Shown here piece by piece: positions 1 through 5,652 of a stretch of 8,334 nt of DNA (position 1 is the first letter of the stretch; every line of letters begins with the position of its first letter). The stretch comes from an uncultured Clostridia bacterium (lineage in GTDB: Bacteria > Bacillota > Clostridia > Lachnospirales > Lachnospiraceae). The translations under genes and the position numbers were made by a program. The DNA lies in the NCBI GenBank assembly GCA_947178045.1, contig CAMWWR010000059.1, forward strand, positions 1 to 8,334. Direction: 5' to 3'. The notes beneath the pieces were generated by a model. The model saw only the letters and a program-made list of their open reading frames with translations, was not told the DNA's origin and made no database searches.

Positions 1-571
1 TATTAAACACCACGACGGCATCCGAGCGTTCTGCCTGCCTCGTCGGCTCGGAGATCTTTTTATGCGACCTCGCCTTCTGCATCGGCGGCTTTGACGTCTT
101 TGGCGCGGTTGTTGCTGTCGGCTTCGGTGTACTGGTCGGCTTCGGCGCAGTTGTTGCCGTCGGCTTCGGCGCATCGGTTGACTGCGGCGCGTCCGTCGGC
201 GACGACTGTAAAGCATCCCCCGGTTTCTGTCCGGCGTTTCCGGTTCCCTGCGGAACATCCCCCTCATCAGACGGATCAGAAGCCCTAGGCTCTCCCGGCT
301 GCGTCACGGCATCCTTCCCTGCTTCTGCGGCTGTCGGGGACGGCATCCCTGCATTCGACGCATTCTCTTCGTCATTTTCCCGGTCTTGCCCGTACGCCGA
401 TATCGCTCCCGTCGGCACAGGCGCCATTGTCAGCTGTCTTCCGTCCGCGCTGTTTCCCTCCGCCCGTGCGGACCAGCGCACCAGAGCAAATACTGCCACA
501 CAGACAACGGCCAGACAGATAAGCTCGCCAAAAATCAATTTTGTCAATCGGTTTGTATTTTTTTTCTTCAT
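1..571 (-). CDS. Membrane-anchored extracytoplasmic protein, N-terminal part (cut by left edge)
   Basis: The reading frame opens at an ATG at 571 and stays open for 190 codons to the left edge, so the C-terminal functional domain is outside the window. A strong GGGAGGAG ribosome binding site lies 9 bases before the ATG, which fixes this start and rules out a competing frame starting at 590. The protein begins with a basic stretch (MKKKNTNRLTK), then one hydrophobic segment at about residues 12-32, which fits an uncleaved signal anchor or signal peptide. Residues 35-190 are low-complexity, rich in Ala, Pro, Thr, Gly and Asp, with a KPTATTAP-type repeat at about 134-158, typical of a flexible wall-spanning linker. 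The architecture suits a surface or cell-wall enzyme, but no catalytic domain is visible and I do not assign a function. It lies downstream of clpX in the same direction but has its own candidate promoter. Confidence 0.8.
   Translation of the reverse strand, partial: MKKKNTNRLTKLIFGELICLAVVCVAVFALVRWSARAEGNSADGRQLTMAPVPTGAISAYGQDRENDEENASNAGMPSPTAAEAGKDAVTQPGEPRASDPSDEGDVPQGTGNAGQKPGDALQSSPTDAPQSTDAPKPTATTAPKPTSTPKPTATTAPKTSKPPMQKARSHKKISEPTRQAERSDAVVVFN
98..172 (-). repeat. Pro/Thr-rich coding repeat (linker)
   Basis: Within the left-edge gene, residues about 134-158 repeat the pattern APKPTATT / APKPTST / PKPTATT / APK. At DNA level the unit CCGAAGCCGAC recurs three times on the minus strand with short variable spacers. 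This is a low-complexity coding repeat, most likely an extended wall-spanning linker, and could vary in copy number between strains. Confidence 0.75.
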
Positions 572-769
572 AAAGATCGGCTCCTCCCATTAAGCTCGCA
601 GCCGTTTAAGAAAGAAACGGGCCGCGGCGGTCAATCTGCTGTAGCTTTTTTCTTGCTGCAGCTATCTTAACAGCTTTTATGCAGATTATCCACCGGATCT
701 TGCTCCCTGTCCTTCCGTGATTATCCATTTATATTCTAAAACAACGTTTTTTGTATATTTTGAGTGATG
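572..769. other. Intergenic gap between clpX-like gene and left-edge gene
   Basis: No gene is seen in these 198 bases. The gap holds the ribosome binding site of the left-edge gene (580-587 on the plus-strand scale), one candidate minus-strand promoter, and a short 6-bp dyad (CCGTTT at 602-607, AAACGG at 615-620). No GC-rich hairpin followed by a T run is seen after the clpX stop, so a rho-independent terminator cannot be called. Confidence 0.6.
685..713 (-). promoter_or_regulatory. Candidate sigma-A-type promoter for left-edge gene
   Basis: On the minus strand, AGGACA (708-713; 4 of 6 matches to TTGACA) is followed after 17 bases by GATAAT (685-690; 5 of 6 matches to TATAAT). Transcription would start near 678 and give a leader of roughly 105 bases before the ATG at 571. 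This is a motif match only. Confidence 0.4.
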
Positions 770-2146
770 TCACGGCATGCTCATTCCGATCGCAGGCCTC
801 TGTCCGCGCAGCTCGATGCCGGGAGCCCCTCGCCGCTCCATATAATCCCTCGTGATCGTCACCCTGCCGATGTTCTCGTCCTTCGGTATCTCATACATGA
901 TATCAAGCATGAATTCCTCCAGAATCGCCCGGAGAGCGCGTGCGCCCGTCTTTCTGTCCAGCGCGCGCTCCGCCACAAGCTCGAGCGCTCCCTGCTCAAA
1001 ATTCAGCTCCACCTCGTCCATCGCCAAAAGCTTCTTATATTGCCGTATGATCGCGTTCTTCGGCTCGATCAGAATCCTCACGAGCATATCACGGCTGAGA
1101 TCCTCAAGCGTGCAGAGCACCGGAAGACGCCCCAGAAATTCCGGGATCATGCCGAACTCGCGCAGATCCTCCCCTGTGGCATATTTTAAAATATCCCTTT
1201 CCTCATCGTACTTGTCGCGCAGCTCGGCAGAAAATCCGATCGATGCTGATTTGTTCAACCTCTCGCGTATCACCCTGCCGAGGTCGGAGAATGCACCCCC
1301 GCAGATAAAGAGAATATTCCGCGTGTTGATCGTCGTCATCGGCACCATCGCGTTCTTGCTCGTCGCGCCGACGGGAACCTCCACATCGGCCCCCTCCAGC
1401 AGCTTCAGCAGCCCCTGCTGCACGGCCTCGCCGCTCACATCGCGGCTGTTCGTGTTCCGCTTCTTCGCGATCTTGTCGATCTCGTCAATAAACACAATCC
1501 CCCGCTCGGCCTGCTCCACATCGTTGCCGGCGGCGGCCAGCAGCTTCGAGAGCACGCTCTCGACATCATCTCCGATATAGCCCGCCTCCGTCAGCGAGGT
1601 CGCATCCGTGATCGCGAGCGGCACCTGCAGAAGCCGCGCAAGCGTCTGCACCAGACAGGTTTTTCCGCTCCCGGTCGGCCCGAGCATCAGGATATTGGAT
1701 TTTTCCAGCTCCACCCCGTCACCGCCGTCGTCCCGGATACGCTTGTAATGGTTGTAGACCGCCACCGCGATCACCTTCTTCGCCTGCTCCTGCCCGACCA
1801 CATACTCGTCCAGCCGCTCCCGGATGCGGTGCGGGGCCGGAATGCTCACCGGCTCCTTCTCCGCCTGCTCCTCCTGCGGCTCCTTCGCTTCCTTCGGCTT
1901 TTTCTGCTTCACCTTCTGGGCATTCATCGAAGCAAACGGCGGCATCCCGGCCGAAAACATCGCCGGGTCAAAATTTCCGCCGAACATCGGATGCCCCGGC
2001 GTGTCGATCATATCAAATGATTTCTGCAGGCAGTCCGCGCATATACAAATATTCTGCTGCAGATGCAGAAGCCTGCCCGCGGTGCTCTCCGGCCTCCTGC
2101 ACAGATAACAAAATTCCTCTTTTTCTTCCCTGTCGTCCCCGCTCAT
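770..2146 (-). CDS. clpX: Divergent ClpX-family AAA+ unfoldase
   Basis: A 458-residue ATP-dependent protein unfoldase of the ClpX family, expected to work as a cytoplasmic hexamer that feeds substrates to ClpP. An N-terminal zinc-binding domain has Cys13, Cys16, Cys36 and Cys39. A long linker (about 50-100), first Met/Phe/Gly-rich then Lys/Glu-rich, leads to the AAA+ module, which starts around the VVGQEQAKK segment at 116. Walker A is GPTGSGKT (156-163), pore-1 loop GYIG (189-192), Walker B VFIDEID (218-224), the ClpP-docking IGF loop 303-305, the arginine finger in EFLGR (336-340) and sensor 2 GAR (401-403). The family's conserved GGRKH substrate-gate loop is replaced by VGATSKNAM (259-267). 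It is not beside clpP, tig or lon, the usual clpX context, and starts 12 bases after the sugar transferase stop, with a GGGAGGT ribosome binding site 5 bases before the ATG. It is probably a paralog and not the main ClpX; the symbol marks the family. Confidence 0.9.
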   Translation of the reverse strand: MSGDDREEKEEFCYLCRRPESTAGRLLHLQQNICICADCLQKSFDMIDTPGHPMFGGNFDPAMFSAGMPPFASMNAQKVKQKKPKEAKEPQEEQAEKEPVSIPAPHRIRERLDEYVVGQEQAKKVIAVAVYNHYKRIRDDGGDGVELEKSNILMLGPTGSGKTCLVQTLARLLQVPLAITDATSLTEAGYIGDDVESVLSKLLAAAGNDVEQAERGIVFIDEIDKIAKKRNTNSRDVSGEAVQQGLLKLLEGADVEVPVGATSKNAMVPMTTINTRNILFICGGAFSDLGRVIRERLNKSASIGFSAELRDKYDEERDILKYATGEDLREFGMIPEFLGRLPVLCTLEDLSRDMLVRILIEPKNAIIRQYKKLLAMDEVELNFEQGALELVAERALDRKTGARALRAILEEFMLDIMYEIPKDENIGRVTITRDYMERRGAPGIELRGQRPAIGMSMP

Positions 2147-2158
2147 TCTTACCTCCCG

Positions 2159-3610
2159 TCAATACGCATTTTTATTGATAAAGCCCTTGAACAGCGTCAG
2201 AAATAAAATCTTGAAGTCCATCCCGATGGACCAGTTCTCAATATAATACAGATCATATTCAATCCTTTTCCGGATCGAGGTATCTCCCCGGTAGCCGTTG
2301 ACCTGCGCCCAGCCGGACAGTCCCGGCCTCACCTGGTGCTTGATCATATAGCGCGGGATCTCCTCCTTGAATTTTTCCACAAAATACGGGCGCTCCGGCC
2401 TCGGTCCGATCAGACTCATATCCCCCTTAAGAATATTGATCAGCTGGGGCAGCTCGTCCAGGCTCGTTTTCCGGATGATGCGCCCGATCTTTGTCACCCG
2501 GGCATCGTTCGCCGTAGTCCACGCCTTCTTTTCGCTCGACTCCGGCTGCTGCTCCATCGAGCGGAATTTGTACATTTTAAATTCCCGGTTGTGCAGCCCG
2601 ACGCGCACCTGGGAAAAAATGACCGGCCCCTTTGAGGTACATTTGATGATAATAGCGATAATCAGCATCGGGATCAGCGAAACCGCCAGCGCCAGCGACG
2701 CGCCCACCAGGTCGAAGCTGCGCTTGACAAAACGGTTGAACAGGCCGGACAGCGGCACATTGCGGATATTGATGACCGGCAGGCCGTCCATATCCTCGGT
2801 CACCGGGCTGGTCGGTATGACGCTGCGGTAATCCGGGATAAATTTCGTGTGGACGCCGGATTTCTCGCATATTCCGACCAGATATTCGAGCCTGGAATAC
2901 TCGTTGATGCTCAGGGTCACCACAATCTCGTCAAAGTTGTTGTCCGCGAGTATCGACTCCAGCTCACCGCAGGAGCCGATGACCGCCGCTTTTTTATACA
3001 TCGTCCCGATCTCCATGTTGTCGTCGAGAATCCCGTGAATGTGATATCCCCACTGCGGATTGTGCCGGATCCGGTCGATATAGGCCTCCGTCGTGCGGCT
3101 GTAGCCCACGATCAGGACATGCTTCTGGTTGAAGCCCCGCCGTCTCATCATCCGCAGAACCCTTCCGAGGGCAAAGCGGAACAGCGCTCCGAAAATATAG
3201 TTTACAATCGGGAAGATAAACAAAATCATGCCGCGGGAGAGATCGTTTTCCTTCGTTGCATAGTTCATCGTCGTAAACACGAGCAGTCCGAGTATATTGG
3301 CTTTGAGCAGATTCCAGTACTCCATCCGGCTTCCGCCGCCCCGTTTCGGCTTGTACAGATTGCAGATCGAATAAATAATAAGATAGCCCGGCACGAGAAA
3401 ATACAGATTCTGTGCATAGTACGCCAGCGAAAAATAGCCCACCCCGTCGGCCAGCGCGAAAAACGGCAGCCGCACCAGAATTTTAAACCTCAGCTCGTAA
3501 GCCAGCAGGTAGGCCAGCGCGATCAGGATGCCGTCAATTATTATGTGAAGCCTGTTCAGCGTTTTCTGATTGTCCTTTATCATACCCTCTTTTACCCTGT
3601 ATCCGTTCAT
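2159..3610 (-). CDS. Polyprenyl-phosphate sugar-1-phosphate transferase (exopolysaccharide initiation)
   Basis: Integral membrane enzyme of the WbaP/WcaJ polyprenol-phosphate hexose-1-phosphate transferase family, which starts surface polysaccharide synthesis by moving a sugar phosphate from a nucleotide sugar to undecaprenyl phosphate. Hydrophobic segments lie at about 21-40, 66-84, 104-117, 128-146 and 303-323. A Rossmann-like middle domain (about 160-290) begins HVLIVGYSRTTEAYIDRI. The C-terminal bacterial sugar transferase domain (about 296-483) carries KRSFDLVGA, KMYKFRSM, the catalytic-type TSLDELPQLINILKGDMSLI segment with Asp385-Glu386, GPRPERP (402-408) and VRPGLSGWAQVNGYRG. Length is normal for the family. 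The start is uncertain: the ATG at 3610 has no clear ribosome binding site, and an in-frame ATG at 3583 (MIKDNQKTLNRL) looks more like family N-termini, though GAGGG there is too close. It leads the pair with the clpX-like gene. The sugar specificity cannot be read. Confidence 0.92.
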   Translation of the reverse strand: MNGYRVKEGMIKDNQKTLNRLHIIIDGILIALAYLLAYELRFKILVRLPFFALADGVGYFSLAYYAQNLYFLVPGYLIIYSICNLYKPKRGGGSRMEYWNLLKANILGLLVFTTMNYATKENDLSRGMILFIFPIVNYIFGALFRFALGRVLRMMRRRGFNQKHVLIVGYSRTTEAYIDRIRHNPQWGYHIHGILDDNMEIGTMYKKAAVIGSCGELESILADNNFDEIVVTLSINEYSRLEYLVGICEKSGVHTKFIPDYRSVIPTSPVTEDMDGLPVINIRNVPLSGLFNRFVKRSFDLVGASLALAVSLIPMLIIAIIIKCTSKGPVIFSQVRVGLHNREFKMYKFRSMEQQPESSEKKAWTTANDARVTKIGRIIRKTSLDELPQLINILKGDMSLIGPRPERPYFVEKFKEEIPRYMIKHQVRPGLSGWAQVNGYRGDTSIRKRIEYDLYYIENWSIGMDFKILFLTLFKGFINKNAY

Positions 3611-3663
3611 TCCGCAGGCAGGCCCGCGGTGCTGTGTTGATTTCCCAGATTTATACCCGTGTA

Positions 3664-3685
3664 TATCGCGAGCTCGCTTGCGATA
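3664..3685. repeat. Inverted repeat (possible leader hairpin or operator)
   Basis: The arms TATCGCGAGC and GCTTGCGATA are separated by TC; 9 of 10 positions pair by Watson-Crick rules and the remaining one can form a G-U or G-T pair. No T run follows on either strand, so it is unlikely to be an intrinsic terminator. It would lie in the 5' leader of the sugar transferase transcript from either candidate minus promoter. Confidence 0.6.
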
Positions 3686-3696
3686 CTGTCTTATTC

Positions 3697-3725
3697 AGAA
3701 TACTCTATTTCTGTGTTGAACACAA
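3697..3725 (-). promoter_or_regulatory. Candidate promoter for sugar transferase/clpX-like pair (proximal)
   Basis: On the minus strand TTGTGT (3720-3725) is followed after 17 bases by TATTCT (3697-3702; 4 of 6 matches). Both hexamers are weak, as expected for an activated promoter, and the direct repeat at 3732-3750 ends 6 bases upstream of the -35. Motif match only; it competes with the stronger consensus at 3832-3859. Confidence 0.28.
3712..3724. promoter_or_regulatory. 13-bp palindrome, possible operator
   Basis: TGTGTT-G-AACACA is a perfect 6+1+6 inverted repeat. It overlaps the -35 of the proximal minus-strand promoter candidate, a usual place for a repressor site. A half-like TGTGTTGA recurs at 3633-3640. 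No regulator can be named. Confidence 0.4.
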
Positions 3726-3731
3726 TGATAA

Positions 3732-3750
3732 AAATCTTAAGAAATCTTAA
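3732..3750. promoter_or_regulatory. 10-bp-period direct repeat, possible response-regulator site
   Basis: AAATCTTAA occurs at 3732-3740 and again at 3742-3750, one helical turn apart; on the minus strand this reads as two TTAAGATTT units. Tandem half-sites with a 10-11 bp period are typical of OmpR-family response regulators. It resembles, but does not match in spacing, the TTTAAG-N5-TTTAAG box of streptococcal CiaR, which controls htrA there. Chance occurrence in AT-rich DNA is possible. Confidence 0.4.
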
Positions 3751-3806
3751 ATTTCACTTCTATGCAATTCCTAAATTGCGTCTCTTCACAATTTCATCAC
3801 AAAATT

Positions 3807-3833
3807 TTGCTACACTTTAGCTGTTTATATGAT
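3807..3833 (+). promoter_or_regulatory. Weak candidate promoter for htrA
   Basis: TTGCTA (3807-3812; 4 of 6 matches) is followed after a short 15-base spacer by TATGAT (3828-3833; 5 of 6 matches). An alternative is the extended -10 TGCTACACT at 3808-3816 without a clear -35. The htrA leader would be about 125 bases. Low certainty. Confidence 0.25.
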
Positions 3834-3859
3834 TATATCCAAAATCAGAAAAAATTCAA
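3832..3859 (-). promoter_or_regulatory. Candidate sigma-A-type promoter for sugar transferase/clpX-like pair (distal)
   Basis: On the minus strand TTGAAT (3854-3859; 4 of 6 matches) is followed after 16 bases by a perfect TATAAT (3832-3837). The leader would be about 215 bases and would contain the direct repeat, palindrome and 22-base dyad. It overlaps the htrA promoter candidate, so the two directions could interfere. Confidence 0.4.
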
Positions 3860-3911
3860 GGAAAAGTATATCTTTATGCCGCGGCGATGCGGCTTCGAAT
3901 GATTGACGCAA

Positions 3912-3932
3912 CCCTGCAGACACGTCTGCGGG
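3912..3932 (+). repeat. Hairpin in htrA leader
   Basis: GCAGAC (3916-3921) and GTCTGC (3924-3929) form a perfect short dyad, extended past a bulged T by CCC (3912-3914) and GGG (3930-3932). It ends 18 bases before the htrA ribosome binding site. A second small dyad, GCCGC/GCGGC, lies at 3878-3893. No T run follows, so neither is a terminator; a role in mRNA stability or translation is only possible. Confidence 0.4.
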
Positions 3933-3950
3933 ATGCTCAGAGATGGAAAC

Positions 3951-3956
3951 GGAGGG
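3951..3956 (+). promoter_or_regulatory. Ribosome binding site that sets the htrA start
   Basis: GGAGGG lies 7 bases before the ATG at 3964. The in-frame ATG at 3943 lies upstream of this site and has no such motif before it, so the start at 3964 is preferred. Confidence 0.8.
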
Positions 3957-3963
3957 TTCCCGA

Positions 3964-5493
3964 ATGACAGACTACACGGAAAACGAATACAGCTTTTGGG
4001 CGGACCGGCAGCCGCAGAGCAGCGACGCGCACGGCTCCTCCCCCCTTCTCCCGTCCGCGCCGGAGGGCAGAGCCGCGGAAGCAAACACCGGCATTCCATA
4101 CCGCGATGGGACGGCGGAAGGATCGAACACGGGCTTTGCATACCGTGACGCAGCGTCGGAGGCTGGCACGGACACCCCATACCGCAATGCGGCGGGGAGC
4201 GCCGGTGCAGCGTTCTCTCCTTTCCCGATGGATCGCACGGTGGAGCATAAAATGCCGGGCAGGCTCCGCGGCATACTGAAAAAGGGCGTTTGTTTTATTG
4301 CCTCCGCCGCCGTGTTCGGCGTTGTGGCGGGCGGCGCGTTTTTCGGCTTCCAGGAGCTCTACTATTTTGTCAATCCGTCGGCGCGCCCGGGCCTGGCCCG
4401 CGAGGCAGGAAACGACAGCAGCCCGGCCGCCGGGAAGATTCGGCCGCTTGTCTCCACTCCGGTGGCGGCCTCCGCCGCCGTCACCACCTGCGACGTCTCC
4501 GATATCGTGGAGCGCTCGATGCCGTCGCTCGTCTCGATCTCCTGTACCTTCCGCAGCTCCTCGAGCTTTTTCGGCTATCTCTACGAGGGGACGACCGAGG
4601 GCTCCGGCTCGGGCATCATTGTCGGCGAAAACGAGCGTGAGCTGCTGATCGCCACAAACAATCATGTGGTCGACGACGCACTCACGACCAATATTACTTT
4701 TCCGGACGGCACGGTGCTGTCCGCTTCGGTGCGCGGCACGGACGAGACGGCCGATCTCGCCATCGTCTCGGTTCCTCTCTCCGCTATTCCGGCAGAGACA
4801 CGGGCGGCCATCCGTCCCGCCGTTCTTGGGAGCTCCGACGATATGAAAGTCGGCCAGATGGTTATCGCCATCGGCAACGCGCTCGGCTATGGCCAGACGA
4901 CGACGGTCGGATACCTGAGTGCCAGGGAGCGCGAGATCAATGTCACGGATTCCGCCACCGGGAAAAAGACCAGGCTCATCGCTCTGCAAGTGACTGCCGC
5001 CATCAATCCGGGCAACAGCGGCGGCGCTCTGCTCAACACAAAGGGTGAGGTGATCGGCATCAACACGGCCAAGCTCTCCGGTACGGCCGTGGAGGGCATG
5101 GGCTACGCGATTCCGATCAGCAGCGCCGTTGATATTCTGAACGAACTGATGAACCGCGAGATTCTGACCGAGGAGGAGCAGGGCTATCTCGGCGTATACC
5201 TCTCGCAGTCCGAGATCACCGAGGAGATTTCCGCGCTGTACGGCTTCCCGCTCGGCGTCTACATCTCCGATGTCGTCAAGGGCGGAGCGGCCGACCGGGC
5301 GGGCATTGTCCCGGGCGATATCATCACCGCAATCAACGGCTCCGCTGTCACGGCTAGGACCCAGCTGCAGGAGAAGGTGAATTCCTACCGCGCGGGCACG
5401 GAAATCGAGGTGACCCTCTCCCGCCTCGAGGTCGGAAAATATGTGGAGCACAATGTAACTGTGGTTCTGGGAAGCAAGGCTGATTTTGACTGA
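3964..5493 (+). CDS. htrA: HtrA/DegP-like membrane-anchored serine protease with PDZ domain
   Basis: A 509-residue trypsin-like serine protease of the HtrA (S1C) family, which degrades or refolds misfolded proteins outside the cytoplasmic membrane. A cytoplasmic N-terminal region (1-105) is low-complexity and contains three imperfect 14-residue repeats at about 41-81. One membrane segment follows at about 108-129, then a protease domain (about 176-400) with catalytic His234 in TNNHVV, Asp264 in DETADLAIV and Ser352 in NPGNSGGALL. One PDZ domain covers about 405-503 (GYLGVYLSQ; GGAADRAGIVPGDIITAING). All three catalytic residues are present, so it should be active. An N-terminal signal anchor and single PDZ are the usual Gram-positive form; the roughly 105-residue tail before the membrane segment is long. 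It lies divergent from the sugar transferase/clpX pair and upstream of folC without a visible terminator. Confidence 0.95.
   Translation: MTDYTENEYSFWADRQPQSSDAHGSSPLLPSAPEGRAAEANTGIPYRDGTAEGSNTGFAYRDAASEAGTDTPYRNAAGSAGAAFSPFPMDRTVEHKMPGRLRGILKKGVCFIASAAVFGVVAGGAFFGFQELYYFVNPSARPGLAREAGNDSSPAAGKIRPLVSTPVAASAAVTTCDVSDIVERSMPSLVSISCTFRSSSSFFGYLYEGTTEGSGSGIIVGENERELLIATNNHVVDDALTTNITFPDGTVLSASVRGTDETADLAIVSVPLSAIPAETRAAIRPAVLGSSDDMKVGQMVIAIGNALGYGQTTTVGYLSAREREINVTDSATGKKTRLIALQVTAAINPGNSGGALLNTKGEVIGINTAKLSGTAVEGMGYAIPISSAVDILNELMNREILTEEEQGYLGVYLSQSEITEEISALYGFPLGVYISDVVKGGAADRAGIVPGDIITAINGSAVTARTQLQEKVNSYRAGTEIEVTLSRLEVGKYVEHNVTVVLGSKADFD
4084..4206 (+). repeat. Three imperfect 42-bp tandem coding repeats in htrA
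   Basis: Residues 41-81 of HtrA read as NTGIPYRDGTAEGS, NTGFAYRDAASEAG and TDTPYRNAAGSAG, sharing a Tyr-Arg core. The DNA repeats with a 42-base period (cores CATACCGCGA, CATACCGTGA, CATACCGCAA), the last copy being one codon shorter. The repeats lie in the predicted cytoplasmic tail. Confidence 0.7.
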
Positions 5494-5596
5494 GCAGCCT
5501 TCGAGCGGATGATTCTGGCCGCATCGGGACGACATGAGGATATCGTTGGAAATACTGAGCAAGCGACCGCAGAACATGAGGAGAATTGCTGCTCAG
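5490..5596. repeat. Spaced 9-bp inverted repeat across the htrA-folC gap
   Basis: CTGAGCAGC (5490-5498, overlapping the htrA stop codon) is the exact reverse complement of GCTGCTCAG (5588-5596), with 89 bases between. The distance is large for a simple hairpin and no T run follows, so it is not a standard terminator. It may be chance or the ends of a small structured or inserted element. Confidence 0.3.
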
Positions 5597-5635
5597 GCAG
5601 AGGCCGATATTGCGAGAACTGAGAGAGAACGATAA
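5534..5635 (+). CDS. Possible 33-residue small ORF, hypothetical
   Basis: An ATG at 5534 opens a 33-codon frame ending TAA at 5635, 17 bases before the folC ATG. The peptide starts MRISLEILSKRPQNMRR and ends in a charged stretch rich in Ala, Glu and Arg, which could form an amphipathic helix. The only ribosome binding hint is a weak GGGA about 5 bases upstream. I do not recognise it. It could be a real small protein or chance in a 159-base gap that otherwise holds only the folC ribosome binding site. Confidence 0.2.
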   Translation: MRISLEILSKRPQNMRRIAAQAEADIARTERER

Positions 5636-5652
5636 AGAAAGAGGCGGATAAA

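Larger units (their letters stand above)
3611..3963. other. Divergent intergenic regulatory region
   Basis: This 353-base, AT-rich stretch separates the minus-strand sugar transferase/clpX pair from plus-strand htrA. It holds no convincing gene. Seen here from left to right are a 22-base dyad (3664-3685), a 13-base palindrome (3712-3724), a 10-bp-period direct repeat (3732-3750), candidate promoters on both strands (3697-3859) and two short GC-rich hairpins in the htrA leader (3878-3893 and 3912-3932). The density of symmetric elements suggests a jointly regulated divergent promoter. Confidence 0.65.

Noticed and set aside
98..172. Repeats near the left edge as a CRISPR array
   Set aside because: The repeats are short, in frame, without unique spacers of constant length, and encode a Pro/Thr linker.
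372..590. 72-codon minus-strand frame starting at 590
   Set aside because: Its start overlaps the ribosome binding site of the frame beginning at 571, which has a proper signal anchor and linker and stays open to the edge.
602..620. Hairpin CCGTTT/AAACGG as terminator of the clpX transcript
   Set aside because: The stem is only 6 bp, half A/T, and has no T run after it on the minus strand.
736..756. AT-rich dyad AAAAC/GTTTT just after the clpX stop as a terminator
   Set aside because: The stem is 5 bp and almost all A/T with a 3-base loop, too weak to call.
852..1580. 242-codon plus-strand frame opposite the clpX-like gene
   Set aside because: Its Ser/Arg-rich translation has no domain and it lies wholly within the well-supported AAA+ coding sequence.
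2849..3640. 263-codon plus-strand frame opposite the sugar transferase
   Set aside because: It has no recognisable motif or hydrophobic pattern and mirrors a confidently identified gene.
3943..3963. Upstream ATG start for htrA at 3943
   Set aside because: No ribosome binding site precedes it, whereas GGAGGG sits 7 bases before the ATG at 3964.
3937..5577. 546-codon open frame on the minus strand opposite htrA
   Set aside because: It is antisense to a gene with a complete HtrA catalytic triad and PDZ domain; its protein is Arg/Gly/Asp-rich without recognisable motifs, as expected from GC-rich codons read backwards.
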